Assembly (NCBI GenBank): GCA_035236585.1
Contig: CP141126.1
Location: 14,149,001-14,213,000 of the forward strand
Reading direction: 5' to 3'
Source: Warburgia ugandensis
Lineage: Eukaryota > Streptophyta > Magnoliopsida > Canellales > Canellaceae
Length of the DNA stretch: 64,000 nucleotides
Positions 35,396 through 48,900 of this stretch are shown one piece after another (position 1 is the stretch's first letter; every line of letters starts with the position of its first letter). The notes under the pieces are model-generated. The model ran no database searches. It was not told the origin of the DNA and saw nothing but the letters and a program-made list of their open reading frames with translations. The position numbers were made by a program, and so were the translations under genes.

Positions 35396-38300
35396 CAAAG
35401 TTGAAGAAAATATCAATTTCATGGAAGAGAAGAGCCATGAGGAAGGCACCTTCCTTTTGACATACAAGAACAATGAAGGAAGCCAAGGAAATATATGGTA
35501 CCTTGACACCGGCGCAAGTAACCGCATGTGCGGGAAAAGGGGCATGTTCGTGGACCTTGATGAGACGATAAGCGGTACCTTGATGAGACGATAAGCGGTA
35601 ATGTCTCCTTTGGTGATGAATTCAAAATAGCAGTAAAAGGCAAAGGTAACATCCTAATCCATTTAAAGAATGGACGCCATCAATTTATTTAAATGTTTAT
35701 TACGTGCCCTACATAAAAAATAATATTTTGAGCCTTGGACAACTTTTAAAGAAAGGTTATAATATTCTCATGAAAGATTATAATCTTTCTATAAAAGATG
35801 ATAAAAATAATTTAATTGCCAAAGTACCTATGGCAAGATATATGATATTCTTGTTGAACATTCAACATGATGTTGCCAAGTGTCTTAAGGCATGTTTCCA
35901 AGATCTATCTTGGCTTTGGCATTTAAGATTTGGGCTCCTCAACTTTGGAGGACTTGAACTACTGTCCAAGAAGGAGACGGTTAGAGGATTACCTTCTATC
36001 AGTCATCGCAATCAATTCTATGAAGGATGCCTACTTGAGAAGTAGTTTAGAGAGAGTTTTCCCGAGGAGTTGCATTCAAGAGCCCAAAAGATGCTTGAGC
36101 TTGTACATATGGATGTGTGTGATCCAATCAAACCAAGCTCTTTAGGTAAAAGCAACTACTTTGTTCTCTTTATTGATGATTTTTCTAGAAAGACATGGGT
36201 CTACTTCTTGAAGGAAAAATCAAAAGTATTTGGAACTTTCAAGAAGTTCAAAGCTACAGTGGAGAAAGAAAGTGGATGCAAGATGAAGGCCTTGAGATCT
36301 GATCGAGGAGTAAAATTTACTTCAAAAGCATTTCAAGAATTTTACGAGGAGAATGGAATTTGTCGACCATTAAAAGTTCCAAGATCTCCCCAGCAAAATG
36401 GAGTTGTTGAAAGGAAAAATAGAACCATTCTCGACATGGCTCAAAGCATGCTAAAAAGTAAGAAAATGCCAAAGGAGTTTTGGGCAGAAGCGGTAGCATG
36501 CGCAGTCTACTTATCCAATCGCTCGCCAATAAGAAGTGTACGAGGAAAGACATCACAAGAAGCATGGAGTGGAAGAAAGCCTGGGATATCTTATCTGAAG
36601 GTATTTGGAAGCATAGCCTATACACATATGTTAGACGAAAGAAAAACCAAGCTCGATGATAAAAGTAAAAAGTTTGTCTTCATTGGCTATGATTCTAATT
36701 CAAAGGGCTACGAATTATACAATCCAAGAAACAAGAAGACTGTTATCAACTGAGATGTGGAATTTGATGAAGAAAGCTCGTGGGATTGAAACATTCATAA
36801 AAAAAGTCACAACTTCTTCCCCAAAAATGAAGATGAGCAAATAAGAGAAGATCAACAAGAGAACGTCACACCACTAACCTCACCAACTGCAAGTGAAAGT
36901 TCAAGTAACCATGAAGACTCATTATCATCAAGTTCAAGTCCAAGGACACCACGCACAAGAAGCCTACAAGAGCTCCATGAGATCACATAAAGGCAATAAG
37001 ATCTCACTCTACTCTGCCTTTTTGCTGATTATGAACCATTGAGGTTTCAAGAAGCTATACAAAGTAAAAGGTGGAGAGATGCCATAGACGAGGAGATCAA
37101 AGAAATCATGAAGAATGATACATGGCAGCTGCCTTCACTACTGAAAGGGCACAAGGCAATAGGCATAAAGTGAGTATACAAGGTAAAGAAGAATGCCAAA
37201 GGAGAAATTGAAAGATATAAGACAAGATTGGTTGCAAAGGGCTACAGTCAAAGAGCTGGGATCAACTATAACGAGGTATTTTCTCCTGTTGTTCACTTAG
37301 AAACTATTAGATTAATTATTTCTTTAGTTGCTTAAAATAGATGGAAGGTTCATCAAATGGACGAGAAATCTGCCTTCCTAAATGGACTCTTTGAAGAAAA
37401 AGTTTACATCAAACAACTACAAGGCTATGAAGTAAAGGGACATGAACACAAAGTCCTCAAGTAAAAAAGGCTCTCTATGGCTTAAAGCAAGCACCAAGGG
37501 CATGTAATAGTCGAATAGATAAATATTTTCAAGAAAATGGTTTCACAAGATGCCCTCATGAGCATGCAATATATGTCAAGATCAAAGATGGAGACATCTT
37601 GATTGTGTGCTTGTACGTGAATGACTTAATCTTCACTGGAAGTAGTGCAAGGATATTTGAAGAATTCAAGAACGCAATGATCAAAGAGTTCGAGATGACT
37701 GATATTAGGTTCATGTTATATTATCTTAGAATTGAAGTAAAGCAAAAGGAAGACAGTATCTTCATCACTCAAGAAGGTTATACAAAGCAGCTACTTAAGA
37801 AGTTCAGAATGGATGACTACAAGCTCATTAGCACGCCGATGGAGTGTGGAATCAAACTGTCTAAGAAAGATGAAGGAGAAAGGGTAGGTGCAACAAATTT
37901 CAAGAGCTTGGTTGGAAGCTTATGCTACTTATGCCCAATATTCTATATGGTGTAGGATTAATCAGTCGCTATGTGGAAGCACCAACAACCACTCATCTCA
38001 AGACAGCAAAAAGAGTTCTTCGATATATTAAAGGTACAATCGACTTTGGTTTGTTTTACTCTCGTACTAATGATTGTAGGCTTGTTGGATACAGCGATAA
38101 TGATTGGACTGGAGACTTAGATGATCGAAAAAGTACAACTGGGTTTGTGTTCTTCATGGGAGATATTGCTTTTACTTGGATGTCAAAGAAGCAACCAATA
38201 GTCACCCTTTCTACTTGTAAAACAAAGTATGTGACAGCTACATCTTGTATTTGTCAAGTAATATAGTTAAAAGCATTACTAAAAGAACTTGGCATGCTGC

Positions 38301-38551
38301 AAGAAGAACCAACAGAGGTCTATGTTGACAATAAATCGGCAATGACCCTAGCAAAGAATCTAGTCTTTCATGGTCGAAGTAAACACATTGATATGCGGTA
38401 TCACTACATAAGAGAGTGCGTCACAAGAAAAGAAGTTCAACTGGAATATGTAAAGTCTCAAGATCAAGTAGCTAATATTTTCACTAAGCCATTGAAGTTT
38501 GAAGACTTTATCAAGATGAGAAACATGCTTGGGATGATAAATCAAGTTTAA
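35396..38551 (+). pseudogene. Copia pol (protease, integrase, RT, RNase H), multiply broken
   Basis: Protease keeps its Asp-Thr-Gly at IWYLDTGASN (about 35496) but is frameshifted by a 23-bp duplication at 35555-35600. Integrase (36070-36753, open) has MDVCDP, RSDRG and ERKNRT, so all three acidic residues are in place. RT starts near 37060 with KGYSQRAG and MDEKSAFLNG. Its active site reads Y-V-N-D at 37614-37625 where YVDD is required. RNase H shows GYSDNDWTGDLDDRKSTTGF (about 38090) and the C-terminus has EVYVDNKSAMTLAKN and HIDMRYHYIRE, ending at 38551. Other stops occur near 36752, 37171, 37333 and 37463. Confidence 0.92.
35555..35600 (+). repeat. 23-bp tandem duplication in the copia protease
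   Basis: CCTTGATGAGACGATAAGCG plus GTA occurs twice in direct succession (35555-35577, 35578-35600). The added 23 bases shift the frame. Confidence 0.95.
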
Positions 38552-38558
38552 AGGAGGG

Positions 38559-38973
38559 TGTTGGAAATGTAAACTTGATTTAGGCTCAATTTAATAAGGG
38601 CCCATATTCTAGAAAGATCACATTAAAAGCCCTTCTTCTAGCCCATATTCTAGAAAGTCCATTTTCTAAAAAGTGCTGCTACAAAAATCAATTAGAAATA
38701 TCTACATACCTTGATAATAGAGCTAGATATTTTTGTTGAGATATCTAGATAACAAATTGTAACCACAAGATTAAAGGTGTGTTGGCACAATCCTAACCAT
38801 TGATTAAGGAGTGCTACTAGTATAAACAGGGGTGATTACTCACAAGTTGTATTAAGCAATTTTGAGAATCAATACAAGCTTTCTCTTCCTTTCAATCCTC
38901 CAAGTCCCTTCTTCATTTGTAAATCCTTTCAAAGCCTTCCTCATCCTTTGTAAAATACCATCCTCTTCCAACA
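38559..38973 (+). repeat. Copia 3' LTR
   Basis: Pairs with 34061-34483; ends CTTCCAACA. It lacks 8 bases present in the 5' LTR near 34433. Confidence 0.93.
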
Positions 38974-38978
38974 CTAAC

Positions 38979-41900
38979 ATGGGGATAACAAATCATAGAA
39001 AAACTCATCCGTGGCAATGTTGTTAACTCTTGCAATTGGTTGCCTAAAACATGGATAAAAAAGTCATTAGAATGTAGATAGTATGACCCTGCTTGACTGC
39101 TGCATGTTCCTAAATGATTCTATGTTTCAAAGCTACAAATGAAGGGAAAGAAAATCGCTATCCTAGGATAATCCAATCTATGGATTCTCACTCCCATGTC
39201 AAAGAACACTAGAAACGTATATGGTACAGGAAAAGTCCCTGGTTCGCCCCGCACGACAGAGCCAATCACAACTCGTAAGCAACCGAAACAGCTGCTAATT
39301 CTGACCCACTGCTATTGAGGTTTCTTAGGTTCATGCCTTAGCCAACCCAAAAGGAAATGCTGTTTTTCGTTTCTTTTTTTCTTTTACAGCAAAGAATTAT
39401 AAAGCCAACTACCTAGAACCTATTATCCTAAGTACTGACACCTTGAACCTCCCATCAAGAATAACAATGAAAGGTATCTTGTTCTGTGTCATGTATAGAC
39501 GGCTTTCCGTGAAAGGAAATGCTATTTGTTTGTTGGGATCTCGAAGAGTCATAATTCTTAGTTTTTCTCTCCTTTACATTAAAAATGTAAATCCACTGAT
39601 TTGGTGATCTTCTGATACTTTGTTTGAATCAGCAAATTAATCTATACGTACAATATATAATGGAAAAAGTAGGTCCGCCAGTCCAACTTTCAGTATCATT
39701 GGAACTCTTAGGAATACGAAAAACTATTTATAGCCCTTAGTGGGTCTACTCTAGCCCCATTCGTGTCACCACATGCAAGTCCAATTGAATGGTGGGATTA
39801 ACAAAACTCTAGCCCAGTGTAGTTGATTGTACTGAAATAAACCTGGATGAATAAGATGTTTGTAGGAGTCCTACAAGTAAACCTAAGCTGTTGGTTTTTG
39901 CTGGCCCTGATCATATGCATCGAGTATGTGATTTCCTGATCGGGACCATAAGAAGCACGACTATGCTACCAGCTTCATTTTTAGTGATCGGAGCCACCTG
40001 CACCCGATATTGGATAGAGTACTTGGTTTGAGGAAAAACTCCTTCAATATTGACGTAGAGAACAGTTGAGTCCCCTGTGATCATTAACTTCTTCATCATT
40101 GGAATCACTCTTTTCATCCGAAGCCTTCTTAACGTCACCAATAGATGGTTGTGAAAGTAGAAACCAAAAAGAGGAGTGCCATCACCAATAGATGACAGGC
40201 CTTCCAAGTTTCCACCATGGAATTCCGACTATTGCATTTTTCTATGTTAGGGAGAAAACCAGCAGAAATGGTGTTTCTCTTGCACAAAATGGGGCCACGT
40301 CTAACCTCCACCCTCTATAAATCTAAAATATTGCAATTTGGAAGGGAAAGACAAGATTGAAACACACCATGATAGATAATATGGGGAGGATGGGAACCAC
40401 CCTATCTTTGTCAAATGGGAGCTGATATATGTACACCTTCCTCTTTCCCCGGCCAACCCTTGTATGAGCATGACCGGCTAGGTTATCTGTCACAACCGGT
40501 TTTGCTCGCCTGCGACCACAGGGTGCCCATCAATGCCTTTCTCACGTTGTATCAAACAGGCCCACCACACGTTTTCCCTCTCTTTTCTTTTTCTCCCTCT
40601 GTATAATTGGGTGTGTCAGCTAATGGTTGCCGAAATGATTTTCCCAACTGATTTTGGGATCGCTTACCTAGTCCCACGTTAGGGTGACCTGATCCATTCA
40701 TTTGTTCGGGCTCTCCTACAAAAAATTATGGTCGTTGGATGCTCTTGGCTGCTAGATTTTTGCAGTTGAAAATTCTAATGTTGAAGATTTAAAAACTCAA
40801 AACGGTGTGGCTAAAACTATTGAAGTTTACAATTTTGTTCTCTGGCCTATCTAGGTCAGATCATTCAAAGGTGGAGCCTAGCTAAGATAGACCTTGAAAT
40901 TAGTCCAGAGAATAGAATATCATCTCTTAATCAGGAGTGCAACTACCCAAGATCTGGGTTTTTCTCGCGACCTCTTAAATCTAGAGTAGTTAGCCTTCTG
41001 CATATCTCTGCATCTTTCCTCAAAGTATCGCCGATCACTTTCTTACATACACCTATATGGGTAGTCTATATTTCTCTGTAATCCATTTCTCGGCCAAAAC
41101 GTGCTTTCTCCGGTCACAATGGATCGGAATTTGCTTTCTCCAACCACTTCCATTGGAAGGAGACAACGTTTTCCCAGGAGCTATAATTGATCTCCTGAAA
41201 TTATGAAGCAGAGAGAATCATGTTTGTTATTTATCATCGGTGTGAAAAGGGTCTTGTGGGCTTCTCAGATGAAAGCATGCAAAAATTCGAAGTTCTGCAT
41301 TTCAAGAGTTTTGTCAGAGAATGATGAATCCCTTCTGCTCAGTTGAGTGCAAGAACCGGCTCAACCCGAAGCTCGGTTCTTATGCCGACGTAAGGGTTGG
41401 CCCGGGGAAGAAAATGGGTGCATATATGGGCACCCTTCTTAAGTAGCCCAGGACAGAAGCCAAAGCCGTTTTTATGATATTTAATTTTCCCAAACAAATC
41501 TAATAGTTAGATGTCAGCAATCAGCAACCGGACACACAGATTCACTTCTCAGCAAGTGGACACACCAGAAGCCTACAAAGAAGAAGAAGAACGAGGAATA
41601 TATGGCACAATGCTATATATTTCTTTTGTCCGGCAAATGACAAAAGAGACCAGCCAGGAAAGAGCCACCTGCTGCATGGTCTAAACTTAGATGTTGATGT
41701 GAGTATTTCGATAATGACTGCTACATACGTCTCTGTAGTATATACACTGCTACTTACTACGTATGACGCAGGTAGTGACAAACAGTATAGTCATAACTCG
41801 TAAGACTCGTAACTAGGAGAATGATATACTCTATATAGTGTATTAATTTATAGGTGACATTTTATTGGCTGAAAGATATAGAAAACAGAAAAAGTTGAGA

Positions 41901-42684
41901 AAATGGCAGTTAAAAACTTTTTTTCCAACAAATCAAATGTCACCTTCATGCACTTTACGCCCTCTACTATATAATATGCATGGGGGCCTACTTCGATCTG
42001 TTTGTACTGCGCTTGGCTATTTTTTATGGTTGTGGATTCAAAATTGATCCATCAAGGGGCACACTAGTCTTGATGCACACTAGCGGCGAAAATAAGTGTC
42101 TTCAGTGACTATCACGGGCGTGGAAAAACTCGAATCAGAAGACAAGCAGGGCCATGGTCTGGAAATCCGACTTGAGACCAGGTGTTTTCGCTGATATAAA
42201 TCGTTCATTTTCTTGACCTGGTGATGTTTAATACTCTAACTGCATGGTTAATATATGTACACCATTCCGTTTTGGACTTGTATTATTCTACATTATATTG
42301 TGATTAAGATTTTAGATCTTCAAGTACAAATGTGCTTTGGTGCATGACTCATCTGAAATGAAACCATTAGATGAATGGCTTGCGATGCCATAAGTTTCAT
42401 CTCGGCCATCTCTACCGTACAAGTTGTTGTCTTGCCAAAAGAGTGCTGAGATGCTCTGTCGTGGTGAATAACGACATTGAGTGTTTCTCTTTATAATTGT
42501 ACATCAAGTCCACGGATGGACAGTGAGATTTATCATTTGATTGGATTTAGTCTAACACGTATGGGTGCACTTGATAACGGATAAACGGCGCAAATCTTTT
42601 GACTTTAGGCATTTGTGGCAGATATAGCGATCAAGAGTGAATCATCTTTAGACAATAAAGGTTTTCTCTTGTACAAGATTGATT
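38979..42684. other. Intergenic, no recognised gene
   Basis: An ORF at 39911-40207 on the minus strand (MEGLSSIGDGTPLFGF...) has no family I recognise and no neighbours. No repeat class is assigned. The TCGTAAGACTCGTAA stretch near 41796 is a short local repeat only. Confidence 0.4.
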
Positions 42685-42818
42685 CTTTGGCACAGCAGTA
42701 TAGTTGTCATCGTGTGACCTTGAGGTCACCTGTTCAAGGCATAAAAATAGCCTCTTGCAAAATACATGATAAAGCTGTGTACTATTAACCCTTATAATCT
42801 GCCCCTTCCTCGAACTAT
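42685..42818 (+). mobile_element. Au-like SINE, 3'-truncated
   Basis: Shows GTGTGACCTTGAGGTCACCTGTTCAAGGC and then AATAGCCTCTTGCAAAATAC. The final GCACCAGGGCTGCCC segment is missing. Confidence 0.82.
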
Positions 42819-43205
42819 TGAGTCCACATAATAAGTTTAGAAGCTTTAAGGTAATCTAAACTTATTACACCTACGTACCAAAGAAGAACTAAGTAACTAA
42901 TATTAAAGAAAAAATCATCAGTACAACGTCTTGGGATGCCTCGTAGCCCAAGCATCATCAAACAAAACCGAACACAAAAAGTGAGGGATTTTGGCTTTCC
43001 AGAATGAGAGAACTTTGAATAATGGATTAAAAAATAAGAGAACTTGTAAGTAGCCAAACTATACCTCCTTAAATAATAACTTTTAAGTAGCCAAACTCCA
43101 CACCCAAGTAAAATTGATTTCTCAAGAAAGTATCATGGTTATTATTTATTTATACAAGTGAACAATTAAAAAGCAGATTACTCACATGTACTCTTAAATC
43201 TAATT

Positions 43206-43385
43206 TGAAGGGGAGCCTTGGCACAATGACAAAAGTTGTCATTATGTGACCTTGAGATCACGAGTTCAAGACATGAAATCAGCCTCTTACAAAATGTAAG
43301 ATAAGGCTGCCGCCCTTATGGTCCGCCCCTTCCCCAGACCCCATATAGGTGGGACCTGCGTGCACCAGGGCTGCCCTTTACTCCC
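43206..43385 (+). mobile_element. Au-like SINE, full length with 10-bp TSD
   Basis: Best copy in the window: GGAGCCTTGGCACAATGAC start (box A region), box B GATCACGAGTTCAAGAC, CAGCCTCTTACAAAATG body, CCGCCCCTTCCCCAGACCCC, and the end GCACCAGGGCTGCCCTTTA. Flanked by AAATCTAATT at 43196-43205 and 43386-43395. Confidence 0.93.
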
Positions 43386-44149
43386 AAATCTAATTCCTAA
43401 GGTAAAATGGGCAGCAACTCAATCCTCTCACCAAACATATTGCAGGAGAGATGCAGAGTTATCTGTGAGCAACTGCATAAACATTTGTTGGCTACGAAAG
43501 CATGGTTTAGAGGATAATAACCGTACGTGCAACCTCTCTCTCTCTCTCTCTGGAGTGCACGTGCACTTTACTGGTAGCTTTAAAGGTAACAATTTTGTAG
43601 GCGAGCACTGAAAATCTTACAAAGATTGATGCCACTAGGAGCTGGTTGAATATGAATTTATAAAATTGCTTTTTTCTTCAATAATATATTTTTAAGGTTG
43701 GACTATTATCCAATGTGCTTATCGAGTAGGCAGTCACCTTTATTTGTTGGCAACATCCACCATATTAAGCCCCACCTTGAATTTTCTATGTAACCGAACA
43801 TGCTCTGTTCATTCAACTAATAGCCTTTCATTGGAACGGATTATCGAAGCAAATTTTCCGCTGTGGGAATTTAGGATTGTGGTCCACCATTTGGATAATG
43901 CTAACAACCAAGGTGGCCGCAATTTGTCTAAACCAATGCGTTTACCTGAAGACCATATATGATGCAAATAGGCTTGCCTAGGCTATGTGAAATTTTTTGA
44001 CCTAGTTGGCCCCCTAGATTCGTCTTCACCTTACAAGAAATTCAAGAGAGAGAAACATTTTTAAGATGATAATATTATTTTTCTTCTGCAAGGGCAAAAT
44101 GATGGAAGATTTACGGGTGAGAAAAGTTTGTATAATTTTTTATCGGGAA

Positions 44150-44207
44150 ATTGTGGTCCACCCCTTTTTTGCATGTCGCAGGAGCTTCGTGCACCAGGGC
44201 TGCCCTG
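44150..44207 (+). mobile_element. Au-like SINE, 3' fragment
   Basis: TTGTGGTCCACCCC and GGAGCTTCGTGCACCAGGGC only. Confidence 0.78.
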
Positions 44208-44737
44208 TGATCAAGATTAATGGTCTAGCTAGAATACACAACCTTAGGCAACGGAGAAGTCAGCCTCTTTCACTTAAAAGGAAAGAAGTGGCAAAATATG
44301 ATTAGTTGGGCCCTTGAATGAAAGCAAGCTTATAAATTTTGCTAGTGAGTGAAGAACAGAAGTTGTTAAAAAGTAGCAGCCTAAAGTTAGGCCTGAAAGG
44401 AAGTAAACACTACAAAGTAGGGCAACTCATTATCCCCACCGTCTATCATTTGATCGAAAAGCATTTCTGATAGGTTTTTGGTGGTGTCAGGATGATAATT
44501 GGTGTATTGCCTCCAATAAGAAGAGAGTAAACTAAAACCCAAGCGTCATTATCGAATCCAGGCCCGCATGCTCCTGCAAGAACGTGTACAACTCAAATAG
44601 TAATAAGAAGGGGATTAGATGGAAAGGAGAACTGATTGGTTAAAAGAAGGAAGCAGACTATGACACGGAAGTGTCACAACGAGAAAGAACATATACTAAC
44701 ATTATCCATAACTATCAACGTGGCCATATAAAAAAAA

Positions 44738-44898
44738 AGGCAGCCCCGGTGCAAAAAGCTCTTGTCTAAGCAGGGTTTGAGAAAGGTAGACTACAAGGTT
44801 CTACAGTATGCAATTTTACCTTGTATTTTTGCAAGATGCTATTTTTACTCTTTGAACCCGTGACCTCAAAGTCACACGACAATAACTTTATCATTGTG
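44738..44898 (-). mobile_element. Au-like SINE
   Basis: Minus copy: GGCAGCCCCGGTGCAAAAAGC at its 3' end, then a GCAAGATGCTATTT body and AACCCGTGACCTCAAAGTCAC (box B complement). Confidence 0.85.
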
Positions 44899-45311
44899 AA
44901 GAGCTCGTACGAATATGTATATACACGATCTATATGACGTGAAAGAGCAGAAAATGAAGTCAGTAGAAAATACAAAGAGATATACAGTGCGTAGAAGCCG
45001 GAAACCCTTGCAGACCGTTCTTTTCTCCCTTCTCTCAAACCTGAAATGGAAAACACATTCCCATTAAAGGTTGAGGCAAAAGATAAGAATACAACGTCTT
45101 GTTGTTTATGTAAATCTTCGTGTGATTCCTTTATATACATAAGATTGTGTGGAAGTAAATTTAGGTTGAGTTCACCTTTGTGTCACATTGGCCATCTCAA
45201 TATTCTGTATCTTTTGAGCTTTTGAGATACTGCATGTTATGCTGTGTCATCATTGTCAGACCTTACTTTCTACTTGTCTATCATTCCGCAATAGTTCAAG
45301 TGGCAAAAGCC

Positions 45312-45900
45312 GTGCTATCAGAGAAGTAATGTCACTTGGCAGTCGCCGCCATTGATGATTTTTCTAATTGGCTTTTGATGGGTCTGTGCATTGGATAACC
45401 CAGTAGATGTTGGTGGCATCATCAGAGCCGATCTAGGACACTTTGTTGCTGGCCATATCATCTCTGTCTTGGGCATTAATCTAACAACGGAGCTAAATAA
45501 TGGTCCTTACTGTTTGGACTTGATCTGGCATATAATCTTGGTATTCCTCGCTTATAGATCATGGGCAACTCTCAATTGGTGGTGAAAGCAAGGAAAAAGA
45601 AAAGGAAGTGATCCCGGATGTGGGAGGCACGAGAAGTTCGGGAGGTGTTGTCATCTGAGATTGAATAGTTTTATTTCTTTTACAGTTTATCGTGTGTTTA
45701 AAGAGCCTAGCAGTCCTGTGAACTGTCTTGCTAAGAGAGCATCGGGATCTAGAATCAGTGAGTCGTGGTTTACTCAACCACCTCGGTGTGCCGTGCATTT
45801 AGTCAAATATGATAGCCTTGGTCTGGGTGTGTCTAGAAAGGTTAAGTTGTAGTTTTGGGTCCGTTGAATGCATTGATTAATGAATTTTTGTATTAAAAAA
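45312..45900 (+). mobile_element. 5'-truncated plant L1 LINE, RNase H end, 14-bp TSD
   Basis: Flanked by AAGTGGCAAAAGCC at 45298-45311 and 45901-45914, and ends in a short A-run preceded by a 3' UTR. The reading is a plant-L1 C-terminal RNase H: GGIIRADLGHFVAGHI near 45411, and downstream in another frame VYRVFKEPSSPVNCLAK (about 45690) and PPRCAVHLVKYDSLG to a TAG near 45850. The first catalytic region is missing or altered and a frame change lies near 45585-45660. This is a dead insertion that kept its 3' end only, as target-primed reverse transcription often yields. Confidence 0.85.
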
Positions 45901-45914
45901 AAGTGGCAAAAGCC

Positions 45915-48900
45915 TTGTTACAGTCTAGCAACATGCAAAAAGGAGTTAAGAAGTCGTGCATATGTGATTTTGTATGATGGGCTGAATAAATTTCAAGGAA
46001 ATATATGAGCGGCAGACGTTGCAACAGATGAGAGGTACCACAATATCCTCTGATGTGACAATTCTAAGCCTCTGAAATGTGGAGGCATTGACCATTTCGG
46101 GTCTTGATTTGTCATTTAAGATGAAGAAATCAGACACCTCATGATCTTTAACAGGGTGGATTTTAGTGCATCTACTCGTGGGGCCTAGCATATAAATGGT
46201 TTGGATCAATAAATTAGAGTAGACCCTACTAGTAGTTTTAGCGGCTGATATTATTCCCTAATCCTTGATGAGGAAATCAGATATTAGGATTGTAGAATGC
46301 ATGTTTATGATAAAATTATTATTTCAATAAATATCAAATATGCATTTCTTATCGCATATTCTCCTTCCAGCATACAAAAACACAACAGCGAAAAGTTTCA
46401 TATCTCAAATTTTTTCAAGGAAGGGTATACACGCATCAGTTCTTATGTGGGTTCAGGCTGTCAAAGAGAACCAAAAACACTAACATGAAGCGGACTAAAA
46501 AAATTAAATTTTGGTCCTTTAATTAAACCCACTGCTCCGGTTTGGTATGGTTTTAACTTTGCGCCAAAGGAATAAATACTTCAAGATTAAAATATTATAT
46601 ATATCCCTTCTTAACTTGCAACACTAGTTTCATTGTTGCAGTTATTTGTTGCTTTCATTTGATTTCATGTGTTATGCTTAGCTTAATAATGACACTCCTC
46701 AATTTTTTGATACTTTCTTAATTGATTACAATGAGAATTGTAATGCCTTAGTCAATATATGAGTTTCCAGGTTCATCTATAAAGAATTAAACCTTTAACT
46801 TCTAAAATTTATTCTGTTTTGAGATTAGCCTATGCATGAACGATATCTTGTTTTGAATTACTATTGGAAATATATGCCTTCCAAAGCCATCATATGATGT
46901 TACCTTGCTTTTAAACAAATGTTTTACTTTATGTAATCATGGCAACCTAAAACTACATAATGGATACTAAGAATAAAAAATAATCATATAATAACAATAT
47001 ATTTATAGATAATATGAGATGACATCTAGAGCCTTAGGCAACATAATATAACTTCCATGACAAGTTGCTTGAGAATTATTGTATAGAAGAAATGAAATTT
47101 TGATTCATTGTAAATCTAATAGTCCTCAGGTAGCAATGGGAATGGGAAACCCAATTCTATAATACTCGTCAAATAAGATATTTTTGTAAGATGAAAATGA
47201 TTAATTGTCACATTATATAAGTTACATACCTCAAACATACTTAGATTATATAGTAGTGTTTTACACATAGGACGTTACATTACTTATCTATAACTAAGCA
47301 CTCAAAGTGTTACTAGATATATATAACCATAAATTCTTAAACTTGAGAAATATATGTCTCTAATGGGATCTAATAATTGGCTTTGGGGCATTTTATAGAA
47401 ATTTTTATACACAATTGATTATAAGTAAACTAAGATGTTTATAAACTAATAAAGAATATAGGGTGTCCAACATGAGACCCACTCTCTTTTATAGAGAAAT
47501 ATATTCATTGCGGGTTATCTTATAAGTAAAGCTAGTAAAATCCAAGGCTTGGTAATTTTTTATAAAATATTTATTGAATTATTTTTATATGTATATTTAT
47601 TTAATATTAAATATTTTGAAAATGTGTTTTTGAGAGAGATCTAAAGCCCAATAAGATGGGGTCTATTACACTTGATTGTGCAAATATGACAAGTATAGGG
47701 GTAACGAGGTTCATATGTCCCATGTTGGTGTGGCAAATGACTATAGTTAAGTAGGAGCGTAGTATGAAAATTTATCTATAAGTGTATAATGATAATTTAC
47801 TCATAAGAGTACCTATGTAAGTAATCTTTTAATGTGGGTTGCATATGGTTATTGGTGAGTGAATTTACTTGATGTCACATCATCATCTCTAATCATGCAA
47901 CAAAAAATGCCTGTAAGGTATTGACGACATGATTCAAACTAAGAAAGTGGTTTTTTAAAATGGTAACCCAAAGAAGATGCTATAGTTAGAAGGTTTGTGG
48001 AAGGACACCCCTAAAAAAATAATTGTAATCACATAGGTAAGTGGTTTCCTAATTTGAGATTAACTAGGGGAATACTCTTTCTAGCTATATAAGTAATGAT
48101 ATAGAGAGAGATGAAAGGAATTGCAACACAACAAAAAAGTCCCCTTAAGAACTAGTTTCTCAAGAGAAAAATATATAAGACTTTTCATCCCTTAGGTTTT
48201 CAAAGCTTGGAATTTGGAGCCACCTCTAAAAGAAAAGAAAAAAGAAAAAAGCTAGAGATGTTGATTGTCAATTAGTGGTGGACTAACAAGAGAGTATATT
48301 TCTACGATCAAAGTTTAAATTACTAAATTATATGATTCAAGATTGATCATATACTAGATCTTTGAATTTAATTACAAATGGAGAAAAGTTCTCCATTGTT
48401 GCAACCCTTTTTTTAATAATAATTACAAAAATATAAAAATATAATAAGGGAGCTTGAAGGTATATAGATTCTTGAGTATACAATTTTTTTGGTAGATGGA
48501 CTTTAATTGAGTTTGCAAGAACAACCTACATTTTCATGGTAGTAATTGTTTACCATGAACACTTCTATCAAATTAGAGAAACACTCTAAAATCAGTTTAA
48601 GGTATAGAACTGATAAATGTCAAGAAGCGAACCAAAACTAAACAGTTTATTTCTGGTCCTTAAAGCTAGAACAAAATCATAGAATGGTCTGGCTTCAATT
48701 CATGGCGGAGCAGGCGAAACCGAACCATTTACGGCCCTGTAGCGGCCAAACTCTCTACTGGGGTCACCATTTCAACGAGCCAAACCTTTTATCTGGTAAA
48801 GCTCCCCTCGTGGATGAGTAGTAAACAAAATTCTCCTCTTTTGGATAATTCTAAGGCTTTGATCATTGACCGTTTGGTGTCAAATACGCACCAATGCGTC

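Larger units (their letters stand above)
34061..38973 (+). mobile_element. Ty1/copia retrotransposon, complete but inactive
   Basis: Ordered LTR (34061-34483), tRNA-iMet-type primer site (TGGTATTAGAGCT at about 34487), gag, protease, integrase, RT, RNase H, polypurine tract AAAGGAGGG (38550-38558) and LTR (38559-38973). Integrase precedes RT, the copia order. Flanks TTGAC (34056-34060) and CTAAC (38974-38978) match at three of five bases and may be a decayed duplication. By eye the two LTRs differ at about 25 positions plus one 8-bp indel over about 415 bp, mostly transitions. Confidence 0.95.

Noticed and set aside
39911-40207. 98-codon minus-strand open frame
   Set aside because: Looks like a protein by composition but I recognise no domain and see no neighbouring exons.
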